Below are positions 35,664 through 43,924 of a stretch of DNA of 64,000 nucleotides, piece after piece. The notes below the pieces were generated by a model. It was not told the DNA's origin, made no database searches, and saw only the letters and a program-made list of their open reading frames with translations. The stretch spans positions 7,107-71,106 of the forward strand of contig JBOGVA010000056.1 of NCBI GenBank assembly GCA_050692195.1, in the 5' to 3' direction. Position numbers and translations under genes: made by a program. The stretch's first letter is position 1. Each line of letters begins with the position of its first letter. The DNA comes from JBOGVA01 sp050692195. GTDB lineage: Bacteria; Actinomycetota; UBA4738.

Positions 35664-36902
35664 TCACAGCGAGGCGAGCAGCAGCAGGTGGTCCTCGATC
35701 TCCCGGAGGGTGAGGAACCGCTGGCGCACGCGCTCCCGTCCGGCCTTGCCCATCTCTGTCCGCAGGTGGTCATCACCCAGCAGCCCGACGATCCGCTCGG
35801 CGCACTCATCGACGGAGTTGACCAGGTACCCGCTGACTCCGTCCTCGATCTGGAGCCTGATCCCGCCGACGTTCCCCGCGACGACGGGTGTCTCCTTCCA
35901 CATCGCCTCGGACACGACCAGCCCGAACCCTTCGCGAAGCGACTTCTGGACCACCACCGTCGAGGCACGCTGGAATGCGTTGACCTCCAGGTTCCCCACC
36001 TCCTGGATGTTCGACAGGAGATAGATGTCGGGATCGCCGTCGCGATGTGCTTCCGTGACCTCCAGGTAGTGCCACCCCTCCGGGTCGTCGTGGGCCATCG
36101 AGCCCACCAGCAGGAGCTGGAGATCGGGGAAATCCTGCTTGGCCAACCGGTAGGCATCGATGACGCCAACGGGATCCTTCCACGGGTCGAACCGGGAGAC
36201 CTGGGTCACGATGGGCCTGGTTCGATCCACTCCGTACCGGTTGAGCACGTCATACACGGTGTCGTGGCTCACCCATCCGTTCTTGAGCGACAGTGGATCG
36301 ATGGACGGGGCGATCGTGACGATCCGCGGTCCTTCCAACCTTGCCGGAACGAATTCCTCCAGCGTGAAGATGGCCGCGTCGTAGCCGGCGACTTGGCCGA
36401 TGAAGAAATCCAGGATCGGCCGATGAGGAGCGGAGAGGTCGATATGGCAACGCCATAGCCACGTGCCCTTCCGGCTCCCTTCCGCCTCGAGGATGGGCAG
36501 GATTCCAGCGGGCTGGGGGTCGTGGATCAGGACATAGTCATAGCCTTCGGCGATCCCTGCAGCATTGGCCCGACAGCGATCGAAGTAGATGGTCTCCATG
36601 TCCTCGGTCCAGGGCACCTGGGCGCCCTGGAGCCCGTTGTGGGCGAACTTGGTCACCGTGAAGAAGTCGTCGGTCCCCTCGATGACCTGCCAGGCCGTCT
36701 CGATCCCCAGGTCGTTCAGCAGCGCCACCTGGGTGAAGAGCAGCTCGGCCACCCCTCCACCGAAGGCGGTGGAGTTGACGTGGAGGATCCGTGCACCCGA
36801 GAGCTTCTCTGCTGCCGCTCGGACGCGTTCCTCGGCTTCCTCGCCGGCGGGTTCACGATACTCGTCGACGCCACGGGAGGGAACAGGGACGAAAGGCAGC
36901 AT
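35664..36902 (-). CDS. treT: trehalose synthase (TreT-like glycosyltransferase)
   Basis: TreT makes trehalose directly and reversibly from NDP-glucose and glucose. The 412-residue GT4 protein has HVNSTAFGGGVAELLFTQV near the N-terminus, VLIHDPQPAGIL, WRCHIDLSAPHRPILDFF, APSIDPLSLKN, QVSRFDPWKDPVGVIDAY and the donor-site block SLREGFGLVVSEAMWKETPVVA with GNVGGI. These match the TreT/trehalose phosphorylase group closely. No ribosome site is present and TACACT lies eight bases upstream, so a leaderless start is likely. It leads a treT-otsA unit. Confidence 0.88.
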   Translation of the reverse strand: MLPFVPVPSRGVDEYREPAGEEAEERVRAAAEKLSGARILHVNSTAFGGGVAELLFTQVALLNDLGIETAWQVIEGTDDFFTVTKFAHNGLQGAQVPWTEDMETIYFDRCRANAAGIAEGYDYVLIHDPQPAGILPILEAEGSRKGTWLWRCHIDLSAPHRPILDFFIGQVAGYDAAIFTLEEFVPARLEGPRIVTIAPSIDPLSLKNGWVSHDTVYDVLNRYGVDRTRPIVTQVSRFDPWKDPVGVIDAYRLAKQDFPDLQLLLVGSMAHDDPEGWHYLEVTEAHRDGDPDIYLLSNIQEVGNLEVNAFQRASTVVVQKSLREGFGLVVSEAMWKETPVVAGNVGGIRLQIEDGVSGYLVNSVDECAERIVGLLGDDHLRTEMGKAGRERVRQRFLTLREIEDHLLLLASL

Positions 36903-36910
36903 TTAGCGAA

Positions 36911-36916
36911 AGTGTA
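36911..36916 (-). promoter_or_regulatory. candidate -10 box of leaderless treT (TACACT)
   Basis: TACACT on the minus strand, eight bases before the ATG. No clear -35. Confidence 0.45.
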
Positions 36917-37070
36917 CCCAGCCTTGATACGTCGGCGTGGCCATCTGTCCCGGCTATCATTACCTTATGTCCGAGGCGCGTTCTCTCTTGGTGCCGTTCC
37001 TACACTGACTTCGTCCGCGGGCATCCGTCATACGGAGTGACCTCTCCTTTGAGTAGCATTGGGGCGTGAA

Positions 37071-37532
37071 TTGAACAGACGACTGTTTGTGCTGGTGGGG
37101 GTGGCAGTGGTAGCTGTGGTCGTAGGGCTGATCACTGTCGCTGCGGTCCTTAGTTCCACCCCAAGCGGTGCTCGGGAGGTTGACGCCCGCGCCACTTGCT
37201 TCGGTCAGCCAGCCCATGTGGGAAATGACCAGGACAACACGATGAAGGGAAGTGTGGGCGACGACGTCCTTCATAGACAGACCGGCAACGACGCGATCAG
37301 TGGAGATGGGGGCGAGGACCTACTCTGTGGAGGAACCGGCCACGATGGTCTTCATGGCGGAGAAGAGAGCGACTGGTTGCGAGGTAACTCGGGGAACGAC
37401 ACGTTGCTGGGCGGAGCGGGTGACGACGTGCTGGTGGGCGACTCGGGGATTGATGAGCTCCATGGCGGGCCGGGATTCGACGTCTGCATCGGCGGAGAAG
37501 AGCACTCAGGCTGCGAGATCATCAGTCCGTAA
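37071..37532 (+). CDS. small membrane-anchored RTX-like calcium-binding protein
   Basis: From TTG at 37071 the 153-residue product starts MNRRLFVLVGVAVVAVVVGL, a signal or anchor helix, followed by about nine RTX-type nonapeptides (GNDAISGDGGEDLLCGG, GNSGNDTLLGGAGDDVLVG, GGPGFDVCIGG). These form calcium-binding beta-rolls in type I secreted proteins, but here there is an N-terminal Sec-type signal and no ABC exporter. Four Cys residues may pair. TAGCAT at 37054-37059 is a possible -10. TTG at 37059 is an alternative start. Confidence 0.75.
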   Translation: MNRRLFVLVGVAVVAVVVGLITVAAVLSSTPSGAREVDARATCFGQPAHVGNDQDNTMKGSVGDDVLHRQTGNDAISGDGGEDLLCGGTGHDGLHGGEESDWLRGNSGNDTLLGGAGDDVLVGDSGIDELHGGPGFDVCIGGEEHSGCEIISP

Positions 37533-37561
37533 CCGACCGGCGAGGCCGCCCCTGCAAGCCG

Positions 37562-37590
37562 TTGACGATGCCACTCCCCGGAGCTACCTT
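37562..37590 (+). promoter_or_regulatory. Rrf2 gene promoter TTGACG-N17-TACCTT
   Basis: TTGACG (37562-37567) and TACCTT (37585-37590) are spaced by 17 bases and precede the ATG by 21 bases, with GGAG in between. Confidence 0.6.
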
Positions 37591-37611
37591 GGTCATTGGA
37601 CGGAGTCACGG

Positions 37612-38088
37612 ATGCTCAAGGTCTCTCAGAAAACCGAGTACGCCATGCGAGCCCTGGTGGAGCTGGCGATGCGCAGGTCGAAGCTCGGTGACGCGCTGGT
37701 TCCGGCCCGGACTCTGGCCGAAGCCCAGCACATCCCCCTGCGCTTTCTCGAGCAGCAACTCGGAGTGCTGCACAAGGCCGGGCTGGTCGAGAGCTTCCGC
37801 GGTGCGGGAGGGGGATGCCGGTTGGCCAGGGACCCTTCGGAGATCCGAGTGGCCGAGGTGGTGGACGCCATCGAGGGGCCCATGTACCCCATGTACTGCC
37901 TGAACGAGGAGGATCACACCTGCTTCGCCGACGGGCGGTGCGGGCTCCAGGAGCTATGGGGGGATGTTCATCTGGCGATTAGGCGTGTGTTCGAGACGAC
38001 CACTCTGGCGGATCTGGCCGACCGGCACCGCAAGCTCGCTGTGCCTCCCGTCTGGACACCCAGCGAGTTGCTTCGTCCCAGGGGCTGA
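37612..38088 (+). CDS. Rrf2 family transcriptional regulator with three-Cys cluster
   Basis: The 158-residue protein has a winged helix (MLKVSQKTEYAMRALVELAM, IPLRFLEQQLGVLHKAGLVE) and, after the dimer helix, YCLNEEDHTCFADGRCGLQ with Cys spaced C-x7-C-x5-C. In IscR and NsrR three such Cys bind an Fe-S cluster; the spacing here is close to theirs. It may therefore sense iron-sulfur status, NO or redox change. ATG follows GGAGTCACGG. It is convergent with the DUF5679 gene. Target genes are not evident. Confidence 0.88.
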   Translation: MLKVSQKTEYAMRALVELAMRRSKLGDALVPARTLAEAQHIPLRFLEQQLGVLHKAGLVESFRGAGGGCRLARDPSEIRVAEVVDAIEGPMYPMYCLNEEDHTCFADGRCGLQELWGDVHLAIRRVFETTTLADLADRHRKLAVPPVWTPSELLRPRG

Positions 38089-38110
38089 CGCTTCCTGGTG
38101 GCGCTCCGGG

Positions 38111-38266
38111 CTAGGATGCGGCCTTGCCCAGGATGCGCATGACGGTCGTGCCGCACACCGGACACTTGCCCTTCGCGGCCCTCCGCCCGTTCTTCAGGGT
38201 GGTTTCCTCGCCCTCGAACTGGCGCTTCGCTTTGCACTTCACGCAGTAGGCCTCGTACTGAGCCAT
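38111..38266 (-). CDS. DUF5679 zinc-ribbon microprotein
   Basis: A 51-residue protein starting MAQYEAYCVKCKAKRQFEG with CVKC and CPVC pairs (CPVCGTTVMRILGKAAS at the end), a classic four-Cys zinc ribbon of the DUF5679 type widespread in Actinobacteria. It has an ideal ribosome site, GAGGAGGT, seven bases before the ATG. The many Lys and Arg residues fit nucleic-acid or ribosome contact; the role is unknown. Confidence 0.88.
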   Translation of the reverse strand: MAQYEAYCVKCKAKRQFEGEETTLKNGRRAAKGKCPVCGTTVMRILGKAAS

Positions 38267-38328
38267 CGGTCACCTCCTCTCTTCTGTCCCCGCCGGCCTG
38301 AGGCCTGGTCCGCCCTCAGACAGGCTTC

Positions 38329-38351
38329 GAGGCCGCCCCCACGGCGGCCTC
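38329..38351 (-). terminator. stem-loop downstream of the methyltransferase gene
   Basis: GAGGCCGCC and GGCGGCCTC form a perfect 9-bp stem with a five-base loop, 95 bases beyond the methyltransferase stop. No U-tract. Confidence 0.4.
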
Positions 38352-38446
38352 GTGCTCAATTCTCGGCTTCGAGGACGACTTCTTCAAGCACGCTGGAGCA
38401 TGAGGTCCGTTCACAAGCGCACAAGCTCGCACGAGCGCCCGCCCCC

Positions 38447-39148
38447 TCAGGCTGCCTGGAGGACTCCTATGAGGTTGGCTCGAAGGTCCTTGAGACGGTC
38501 GAACCTGCGTACGAGGCGCTGGTAGGAGATCCCAGCCCGATATGCCAGTGGATGAAACGCCAGGTACGCGGGTTTCGGCTCGAATAGCTCCAGCTCCTGG
38601 ATGCGAAAGCCGGTCGACGCGGCGATGCGGGTGAGTGAACGGCGATCGTTTGCCCTGTAGAAGGTCTCGAACGCGTGCTCCTGGACACCCCTTTGCCGGT
38701 TGAACCACACGTGGAACCGATGAGGCGTGAGCTTGGCGGCGAGAGGAACATAGTGGAAGCGATTCGGTGTATGGAACACGAGATGTCCACCGCCTTTCAG
38801 GATTCGCCTGAGCTCCGAGAAGACCTCTTCGGGCCGCTCGAGGTGCTCGAATACGTATTTGGCGGCCACCAGGTCGAACGTCGAATCTGCGAAGGGCAGC
38901 CTGGCGAGGTCTCCGAGCACGGCATGGTCGAGAAGCGTGTTCTCCCTGATGCCGGCGTCCAGGTCGATCCCGACCACGAGCCTCGAATGGCGCTTGTAGT
39001 CGTGATGAAACGCGCTTCCTCGGCCCGCTCCGGCATCCAATAGGAGGTGTTGGCTCTCGAGGTATCGCCGGACCGCTCGGTCGAACCTTGCGTGCTCGTC
39101 GACGAAGTCTCGGTAGAACTCTCTGTCCAGCTCGGCGATCGTGGTCAT
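38447..39148 (-). CDS. class I SAM-dependent methyltransferase
   Basis: The 233-residue Methyltransf_11-type enzyme has motif I LLLDAGAGRGSAFHHDY, GIDLDAGI after beta-2, LGDLARLPFADSTFDLVAAKYVFEHL (motifs II-III), then RILKGGGHLVFHTPNR. The C-terminal FKPKPAYLAFHPLAYRAG-like region resembles methyltransferases that modify glycans or lipids, but the substrate cannot be told. ATG at 39148 is used; an ATG at 39178 is also in frame. It is divergent from acs. Confidence 0.82.
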   Translation of the reverse strand: MTTIAELDREFYRDFVDEHARFDRAVRRYLESQHLLLDAGAGRGSAFHHDYKRHSRLVVGIDLDAGIRENTLLDHAVLGDLARLPFADSTFDLVAAKYVFEHLERPEEVFSELRRILKGGGHLVFHTPNRFHYVPLAAKLTPHRFHVWFNRQRGVQEHAFETFYRANDRRSLTRIAASTGFRIQELELFEPKPAYLAFHPLAYRAGISYQRLVRRFDRLKDLRANLIGVLQAA

Positions 39149-39217
39149 GAGCCAAGCGTTGCCTTTCCAGAATAACATTGACCGGTTCCGGGCCCTTCTG
39201 ACGACAGGAGAACGTGC

Positions 39218-41179
39218 ATGAGCGAAGTGGAAGCGACCATCGACGCCCTTCTATCGGAGAAGCGCGTGTTCGAGCCCTCGGCTGATTTCCGCAGCCGGGC
39301 CTTGTGGAGGGACCCGGCCATCCACGATCGGGCCGCGAAGGACCCCGAGGGGTTCTGGGCCGAGCAGGCCGAGCACCTCGACTGGTTCCAGGAGTGGGAT
39401 CAGGTGATGGAGTGGAACCCTCCGTGGGTGAAGTGGTTCCTCGGGGGCAAGCTCAACGTGGCTTACAACTGCCTGGATCGTCACGTCAACTCGGGCGGTG
39501 GCGACAAGGTCGCCTACTTCTGGGAGGGCGAGCCCGGCGACGAGCGGGTCATCACCTATCGGGAGCTGTACGAGGAAGTGTGTCGGTTCGCCAACGGCCT
39601 TAAGTCGCTGGACGTCCGGAGGGGGGATCGGGTCGCCATCTACCTCGGGATGATCCCGGAGCTCCCCGTGGCCATGCTGGCCTGCGCCCGGGTCGGCGCC
39701 GCACATTCCGTTGTGTTCGGAGGCTTCGCCGCCGCGGCGCTGAGGGACCGGATCAACGACGCCGAGGCGAAGGTCCTGATCACTGCCGACGGCGGATACC
39801 GGCGAGGCCAGGTCGTGCCGCTCAAGCAGAACGCCGAGGAGGCCCTGGCGGAATGCCCCACCATCGAGCATGTCGTGACGGTCAAGCGGACGGGAGGCGA
39901 TCACCCCTTCACCCAGGGCCGGGACGTCTGGTACCACGATCTGGTCGAGGGCCAGTCGGCGGAGTGCCCTGCCGAGGACATGGATGCGGAGGACATGCTG
40001 TACATCCTCTACACATCAGGGACGACGGGGAAGCCCAAGGGGATCGTCCACACCACCGGCGGCTACTTGACCGGGGTAGCCGCGACCCACAAGTACATCT
40101 TCGACATCCACGACGACGACGTGTTCTGGTGCGCGGCCGACATCGGCTGGGTGACCGGGCACTCCTACATCGTGTACGGGCCGCTCGCCAACCACACCAC
40201 CGGGATCATCTACGAGGGAGCTCCCGACTGGCCAGACAAAGATCGGTGGTGGTCGATCGTCGAGAAGCGAAAGGCGACCATTCTGTACACGGCCCCGACC
40301 GCCATCCGAGCCTTCACGAGGTGGGGAACGGACTATCCGCAGAAGCACGACCTGTCCTCGCTTCGCCTGTTGGGAACGGTGGGGGAGCCGATCAACCCCG
40401 AGGCATGGGTCTGGTACTGGGAGTACATCGGCACCGAGCGCTGCCCCATCGTCGATACGTGGTGGCAGACGGAGACCGGCCAGATCCTGATCACGCCGCT
40501 CCCGGGTATCACTCCGCTCAAGCCCGGGTCGGCCACCAGGCCGTTTCCCGGAGTGGACGCAGACATCTACGACGAGCAGGGCAATCCCGTTCCGGCCGGA
40601 CGGGGCGGCTATCTCGTGCTCAAGCGACCGTGGCCGGCGCAGTTCCGCACGATCTACAAAGATCCAGACCGGTACGTGCAGACATACTTCTCCCGCTACG
40701 GCGAGTCGACATACCTGACCGGTGACGGGGCGAAGCGAGACGAGGACGGTTACTTCTGGCTCCTCGGACGCATCGACGACGTCATGAACGTGGCCGGCCA
40801 TCGAATATCCACGTACGAGGTCGAGTCTGCCCTGGTCGACAACGAAAGAGTGGCCGAGGCCGCGGTCGTGGGGAAGTCCGACCCGGACGTCGGTCAGGCG
40901 ATCGTGGCGTTTGTGACCCTCAAGGGTGGATACGTGGGGGACGAATCGGTCGCCGCCCAGCTCAGGGAGCACGTGGCGAAGCTGATCGGCAAGATCGCCC
41001 GGCCCCACTCGATCATCTTCACCGAGGACCTGCCCAAGACTCGCTCCGGCAAGATCATGCGGAGGCTGCTGCGGGATGTCGCGGAGGACCGCTCGCTGGG
41101 GGACGTCACCACGCTCGCCAATGCCGAGATCGTCGACCAGATCCGGGAGTTGTCGGTGGCCCGCGCAGGAGAGGAGTAG
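39218..41179 (+). CDS. acs: acetyl-CoA synthetase
   Basis: Acs makes acetyl-CoA from acetate, ATP and CoA through acetyl-AMP. The 653-residue enzyme has the N-terminal WFLGGKLNVAYNCLDRH, ATP loop YTSGTTGKPKGIVH, the acetate-pocket region with VDTWWQTETGQILI, YLTGDGAKRDEDGYFWLLGR (hinge Asp) and TRSGKIMRRLLR, whose Lys is the regulatory acetylation site in the family. ATG follows CAGGAGAACG. It is convergent with, and three bases from, the Nudix gene. Confidence 0.97.
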   Translation: MSEVEATIDALLSEKRVFEPSADFRSRALWRDPAIHDRAAKDPEGFWAEQAEHLDWFQEWDQVMEWNPPWVKWFLGGKLNVAYNCLDRHVNSGGGDKVAYFWEGEPGDERVITYRELYEEVCRFANGLKSLDVRRGDRVAIYLGMIPELPVAMLACARVGAAHSVVFGGFAAAALRDRINDAEAKVLITADGGYRRGQVVPLKQNAEEALAECPTIEHVVTVKRTGGDHPFTQGRDVWYHDLVEGQSAECPAEDMDAEDMLYILYTSGTTGKPKGIVHTTGGYLTGVAATHKYIFDIHDDDVFWCAADIGWVTGHSYIVYGPLANHTTGIIYEGAPDWPDKDRWWSIVEKRKATILYTAPTAIRAFTRWGTDYPQKHDLSSLRLLGTVGEPINPEAWVWYWEYIGTERCPIVDTWWQTETGQILITPLPGITPLKPGSATRPFPGVDADIYDEQGNPVPAGRGGYLVLKRPWPAQFRTIYKDPDRYVQTYFSRYGESTYLTGDGAKRDEDGYFWLLGRIDDVMNVAGHRISTYEVESALVDNERVAEAAVVGKSDPDVGQAIVAFVTLKGGYVGDESVAAQLREHVAKLIGKIARPHSIIFTEDLPKTRSGKIMRRLLRDVAEDRSLGDVTTLANAEIVDQIRELSVARAGEE

Positions 41180-41182
41180 GAC

Positions 41183-41656
41183 TCAGAGACCGAGCTGCTC
41201 CAGCGCGGCGGCGATGAGGCGGTCGTGCTCGCGCCCGTAACGCGGCTCGCGCCCTTCTCGAAGTCTGGCCAGAGCCTCGTGGGGGCCGTACCACGTCGGT
41301 GAGCGGTGGTTCTCGTGGGTGCCCGGTGGGCTATCCGGGAGAACCTCCATCAGGTAGGCCTCCACGCACACCTCCTGGGGCGTCTGTAAGGGGCCCCAGG
41401 CTGGATAGCGATACCGGGTGAGCGGGCCGCCCGCCACACACCCGGTGACCCCTGCCTCCTCCCGCGCCTCCCGGGAGGCGGCCTCGCCGGGCGACTCCCC
41501 GGGCTTGATCTTCCCCTTAGGGAAGGTCCACGTGCGGCGGGACTTCGTCCTGACCAAGAGGAACTGCACGCCGTTGGCGCCTCCCCGGAAACAGATCGCC
41601 GCCGCTCTCAGAGGGAGGCGAGGCGGGCTCTCTGTGTCGGTCGGGCAGTCGTCCAT
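41183..41656 (-). CDS. Nudix hydrolase
   Basis: The 157-residue protein has the Nudix box GKIKPGESPGEAASREAREEAGV (residues about 49-71) in a context, FLLVRTKSRRTWTFPKGK, like diadenosine polyphosphate or NTP hydrolases. Tyr-rich RYRYPAWGP follows. Function: clearance of a nucleoside diphosphate-linked substrate, identity unknown. ATG at 41656; GTG at 41659 is possible. It is divergent from the KamB-like gene by 49 bases. Confidence 0.88.
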   Translation of the reverse strand: MDDCPTDTESPPRLPLRAAAICFRGGANGVQFLLVRTKSRRTWTFPKGKIKPGESPGEAASREAREEAGVTGCVAGGPLTRYRYPAWGPLQTPQEVCVEAYLMEVLPDSPPGTHENHRSPTWYGPHEALARLREGREPRYGREHDRLIAAALEQLGL

Positions 41657-41692
41657 CACAACTCTCCACTGTTCCAGGGCGGCGTTCGGCCG

Positions 41693-41698
41693 TACACT
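41693..41698 (+). promoter_or_regulatory. -10 box of the KamB-like gene (TACACT)
   Basis: TACACT lies seven bases before ATG 41706, the leaderless arrangement seen at several genes here. It marks 41706 as the natural start of the interrupted gene. Confidence 0.5.
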
Positions 41699-41705
41699 CC
41701 TGAGT

Positions 41706-42350
41706 ATGCGAGTTCTGAACGGACGACGACTACGGGAGCTGGACGTAGGTTAGTTCGCCGAGCTGACCGCCCGGTGCGCCGGAACCGCGCTCGACCTGGG
41801 GACGGGGGACGGCGCGTTCGTCCTGCGCCGGGCGGGCACCGATCCTGATCTCTTCGTAGTGGGGGTCGACGCGAACGCTGCGTCGATGCGTGAGGCATCG
41901 CGCCGCGCCGCCGGCCCTCCGCGTGGTGGCGGACTCCCGAACGCCCTGTTCGTGGTGGCCGCGGCCGAGTCCCTGCCCGCTGAGCTGCGGGGCTTCGCGG
42001 ACGAGGTGACCGTGCATTTTCCCTGGGGCTCGCTTCTTCGCGGCGTTGTCCAAGCCGAACCGTCGATCGTTGACGGATTGCTCCGGGTGACCCGTCCCGG
42101 AGGAAGCATCTCGATGCTGCTATCGGTCACTGAGAACGACCGTGAGTCCGGCGTTGCCCCCCTGGACGGTGCTGCCGTCGAGGCGCTCGCTCCTCGATAT
42201 GCCGAGCACGGGCTGGGATTGGCCGAGGGCCGGTCGGCCACCTCGCGTGAGATCGCCGAAGCCCATTCCACTTGGGCCAAGCGGCTCGCCGCCGGCCCGC
42301 GGCGAGAGGTCTGGCTGCTGCGATTCAGGCGGAGCCGAGATCGTTCTTAA
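41706..42350 (+). pseudogene. KamB/NpmA-like 16S rRNA (adenine-1408-N1) methyltransferase, interrupted by TAG at codon 16
   Basis: From ATG 41706 the frame gives MRVLNGRRLRELDVG, then TAG at 41751-41753, then continues in the same frame with FAELTARCAGTALDLGTGDG, FVVGVDANAASMREASRRAA, LPNALFVVAAAESLPAEL, VTVHFPWGSLLRGVV and RPGGSISMLLSVTEND. These are the SAM motif I and the ribosome-binding segments of the A1408 methyltransferase family, which confers kanamycin and apramycin resistance. No ATG, GTG or TTG lies between the TAG and motif I; GTG 41859 would lose the SAM site. A single base change (for example GAG to TAG) explains it. A rare CTG start at 41763 or readthrough cannot be excluded. 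The 3' end overlaps the amidohydrolase gene by 26 bases. Confidence 0.75.
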
Positions 42351-43533
42351 GGATCGCGCCGCCCTTCATGACGAAGGCGACCCGGGTCAGCTCGCGGACG
42401 TCCTCCAGGGGGTTTCCCCGGCAGCCGATGACGTCGGCGTACTTCCCGGGCTCGAGGGTCCCCAGGTTCCCGTCCTGACGAAGGAGCATCGCCGCGTTCA
42501 AGGTCGCCGCCCGGATGCTGGCCGCCGGGCTCATCCCGGCCTCCTCGACCATGCGAACGCACTCATCGGCGTTGCCGCCGTGATGGTTGCCCGGGGTTCC
42601 GGCATCCGTTCCCATGGCGACGGGGACCCCCAGCCGGTGGGCGTCTCGGACCATCTGGATGTGAACACCCTGAGTGCGCTCCAAGCGATCGCGGATGTGC
42701 GCAGGCATGGCCTCCAGCAGCGCCGCGTCTCGCTCCGCCGACGGCGACGCGCAGAGGGTGGGGACCAGGAACGTTCCACGATCGGCCATCTCTCTGAGAA
42801 CGGGCTCGTCGGCAAAGGTCCCGTGCTCGATGCTGCTCACCCCGGCCCGGACCGCGTTCTCGATCCCCTCACGGGCATGCGCGTGCGCCGCCACGTGCAC
42901 GCCCTTTCCTTCGGCCGTCTCCACCAGCACACGGAGCTCATCCGGCGTGAACTGGGCCTCGCCGGCGTCTTCGTCCTCCGGCGAGAGCATCGCCCCGGTA
43001 GCCATCACCTTGATGAGGTCGGCGCCCCGATCGATCTGTTGCTTCACGGCGGCTCGCACGTCGTTCGAGCCCCGCACGACCTCGTACATGCCCGGGTAGT
43101 AACGGTCGGCGGGCGTGGGGACCGAGAGCAATCGGCCGGCCAGGAACATCCGCGGTCCGGATCGATGACCACCCTCGATCCGCGTACGCAGGTCCATCTC
43201 TATGTAGTTCCAGCCACCCACGTCGCGGACGGTGGTGACCCCTGCGAACAGGGTTCGCTCAGCTGCCCCTTCGGCGTACCGTGCAATCTCGCCGTCGTTT
43301 CTGGAAGCGTTCAGCGACGGGTCGGCTTCCTCAGACCGTGCGACCAGATGGACGTGGCAGTCGATGAGCCCCGGGAGCAGATACAGGCCAGCGGCGTGGA
43401 TGACCTCATCCCCGCCGGCAGGCTTGCCGGCGGGAGGAGCCTCCGCGATCCGCTCGCCCTGGATCGCGACGTCGGCCCGCCGGAATGTCCCGGCCTCCAT
43501 GTCGTACACCGAGCCGTCGAGGATCCACTTCAT
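42325..43533 (-). CDS. metal-dependent amidohydrolase (imidazolonepropionase-like)
   Basis: The 402-residue enzyme is of the prolidase/imidazolonase-like amidohydrolase type: LPGLIDCHVHLVAR (HxH metal site), GVTTVRDVGG, DLIKVMATGAML with the bridging Lys, VAAHAHAREGI (His), SSIEHGTF (His), MGTDAGTP (catalytic Asp) and the closing GTLEPGKYADVI. These support an intact binuclear metal centre. ATG at 43533 begins at the small beta domain; an ATG at 43605 would lie inside the neighbouring operator. The substrate (dipeptide or cyclic amide) is unknown. Confidence 0.9.
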   Translation of the reverse strand: MKWILDGSVYDMEAGTFRRADVAIQGERIAEAPPAGKPAGGDEVIHAAGLYLLPGLIDCHVHLVARSEEADPSLNASRNDGEIARYAEGAAERTLFAGVTTVRDVGGWNYIEMDLRTRIEGGHRSGPRMFLAGRLLSVPTPADRYYPGMYEVVRGSNDVRAAVKQQIDRGADLIKVMATGAMLSPEDEDAGEAQFTPDELRVLVETAEGKGVHVAAHAHAREGIENAVRAGVSSIEHGTFADEPVLREMADRGTFLVPTLCASPSAERDAALLEAMPAHIRDRLERTQGVHIQMVRDAHRLGVPVAMGTDAGTPGNHHGGNADECVRMVEEAGMSPAASIRAATLNAAMLLRQDGNLGTLEPGKYADVIGCRGNPLEDVRELTRVAFVMKGGAILKNDLGSA

Positions 43534-43585
43534 GAAGACGTCGGGAGGATACGTGAAGGGTCCTCGGCGAGGCCCTGCGACCTTA

Positions 43586-43605
43586 GATAGCAAACTTGCT
43601 ATCAT
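43586..43605 (+). promoter_or_regulatory. inverted repeat overlapping an extended -10 before the XRE gene
   Basis: GATAGCAA-AC-TTGCTATC (43586-43603) is an 8+2+8 inverted repeat. Its right arm overlaps an extended -10, TGC-TATCAT (43597-43605). A repressor bound here would block polymerase, and the downstream HTH protein is the natural candidate. Confidence 0.7.
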
Positions 43606-43614
43606 ATGCCCACG

Positions 43615-43923
43615 ATGAACGCCGACCGGGTGCTCTTGCAGGCGAGGAAGCGGGCAGGTCTCAGCCAGCGCGACCTAGCCGCCCGTGCCGGGATGCCTCA
43701 GTCGGCTATCGCCAGGATCGAGAAGGGCGTCGTCCTACCGAGGGTCGACACGCTCGATCGGCTACTCGCTGGATGCAACGAGGCTCTCGAGAGCCGGCCA
43801 AGGCTCGGCCGAGGGGTGGATCGGACCGCCATCCGACAGCTACTTCGCTTGACGCCCGGGGAGCGCGCTCGTCTGGCCGCCGCGGAAGCGGCGAACCTGG
43901 TGAGAGCTCTCGCAAGAAGGTGA
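43615..43923 (+). CDS. XRE-family HTH protein, probable antitoxin/autorepressor
   Basis: The 102-residue product has an N-terminal HTH_3 domain (LLQARKRAGLSQRDLAARAG, QSAIARIEKGVVLPRVDTLDRLL) and a short C-terminal helical region. The -10 at 43600-43605 makes ATG 43615 the more likely start (nearly leaderless); ATG 43606 is in frame. It is followed one base later by a nucleotidyltransferase gene, the layout of type II/IV toxin-antitoxin modules in which the HTH protein represses the operon. Confidence 0.88.
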   Translation: MNADRVLLQARKRAGLSQRDLAARAGMPQSAIARIEKGVVLPRVDTLDRLLAGCNEALESRPRLGRGVDRTAIRQLLRLTPGERARLAAAEAANLVRALARR

Positions 43924-43924
43924 G

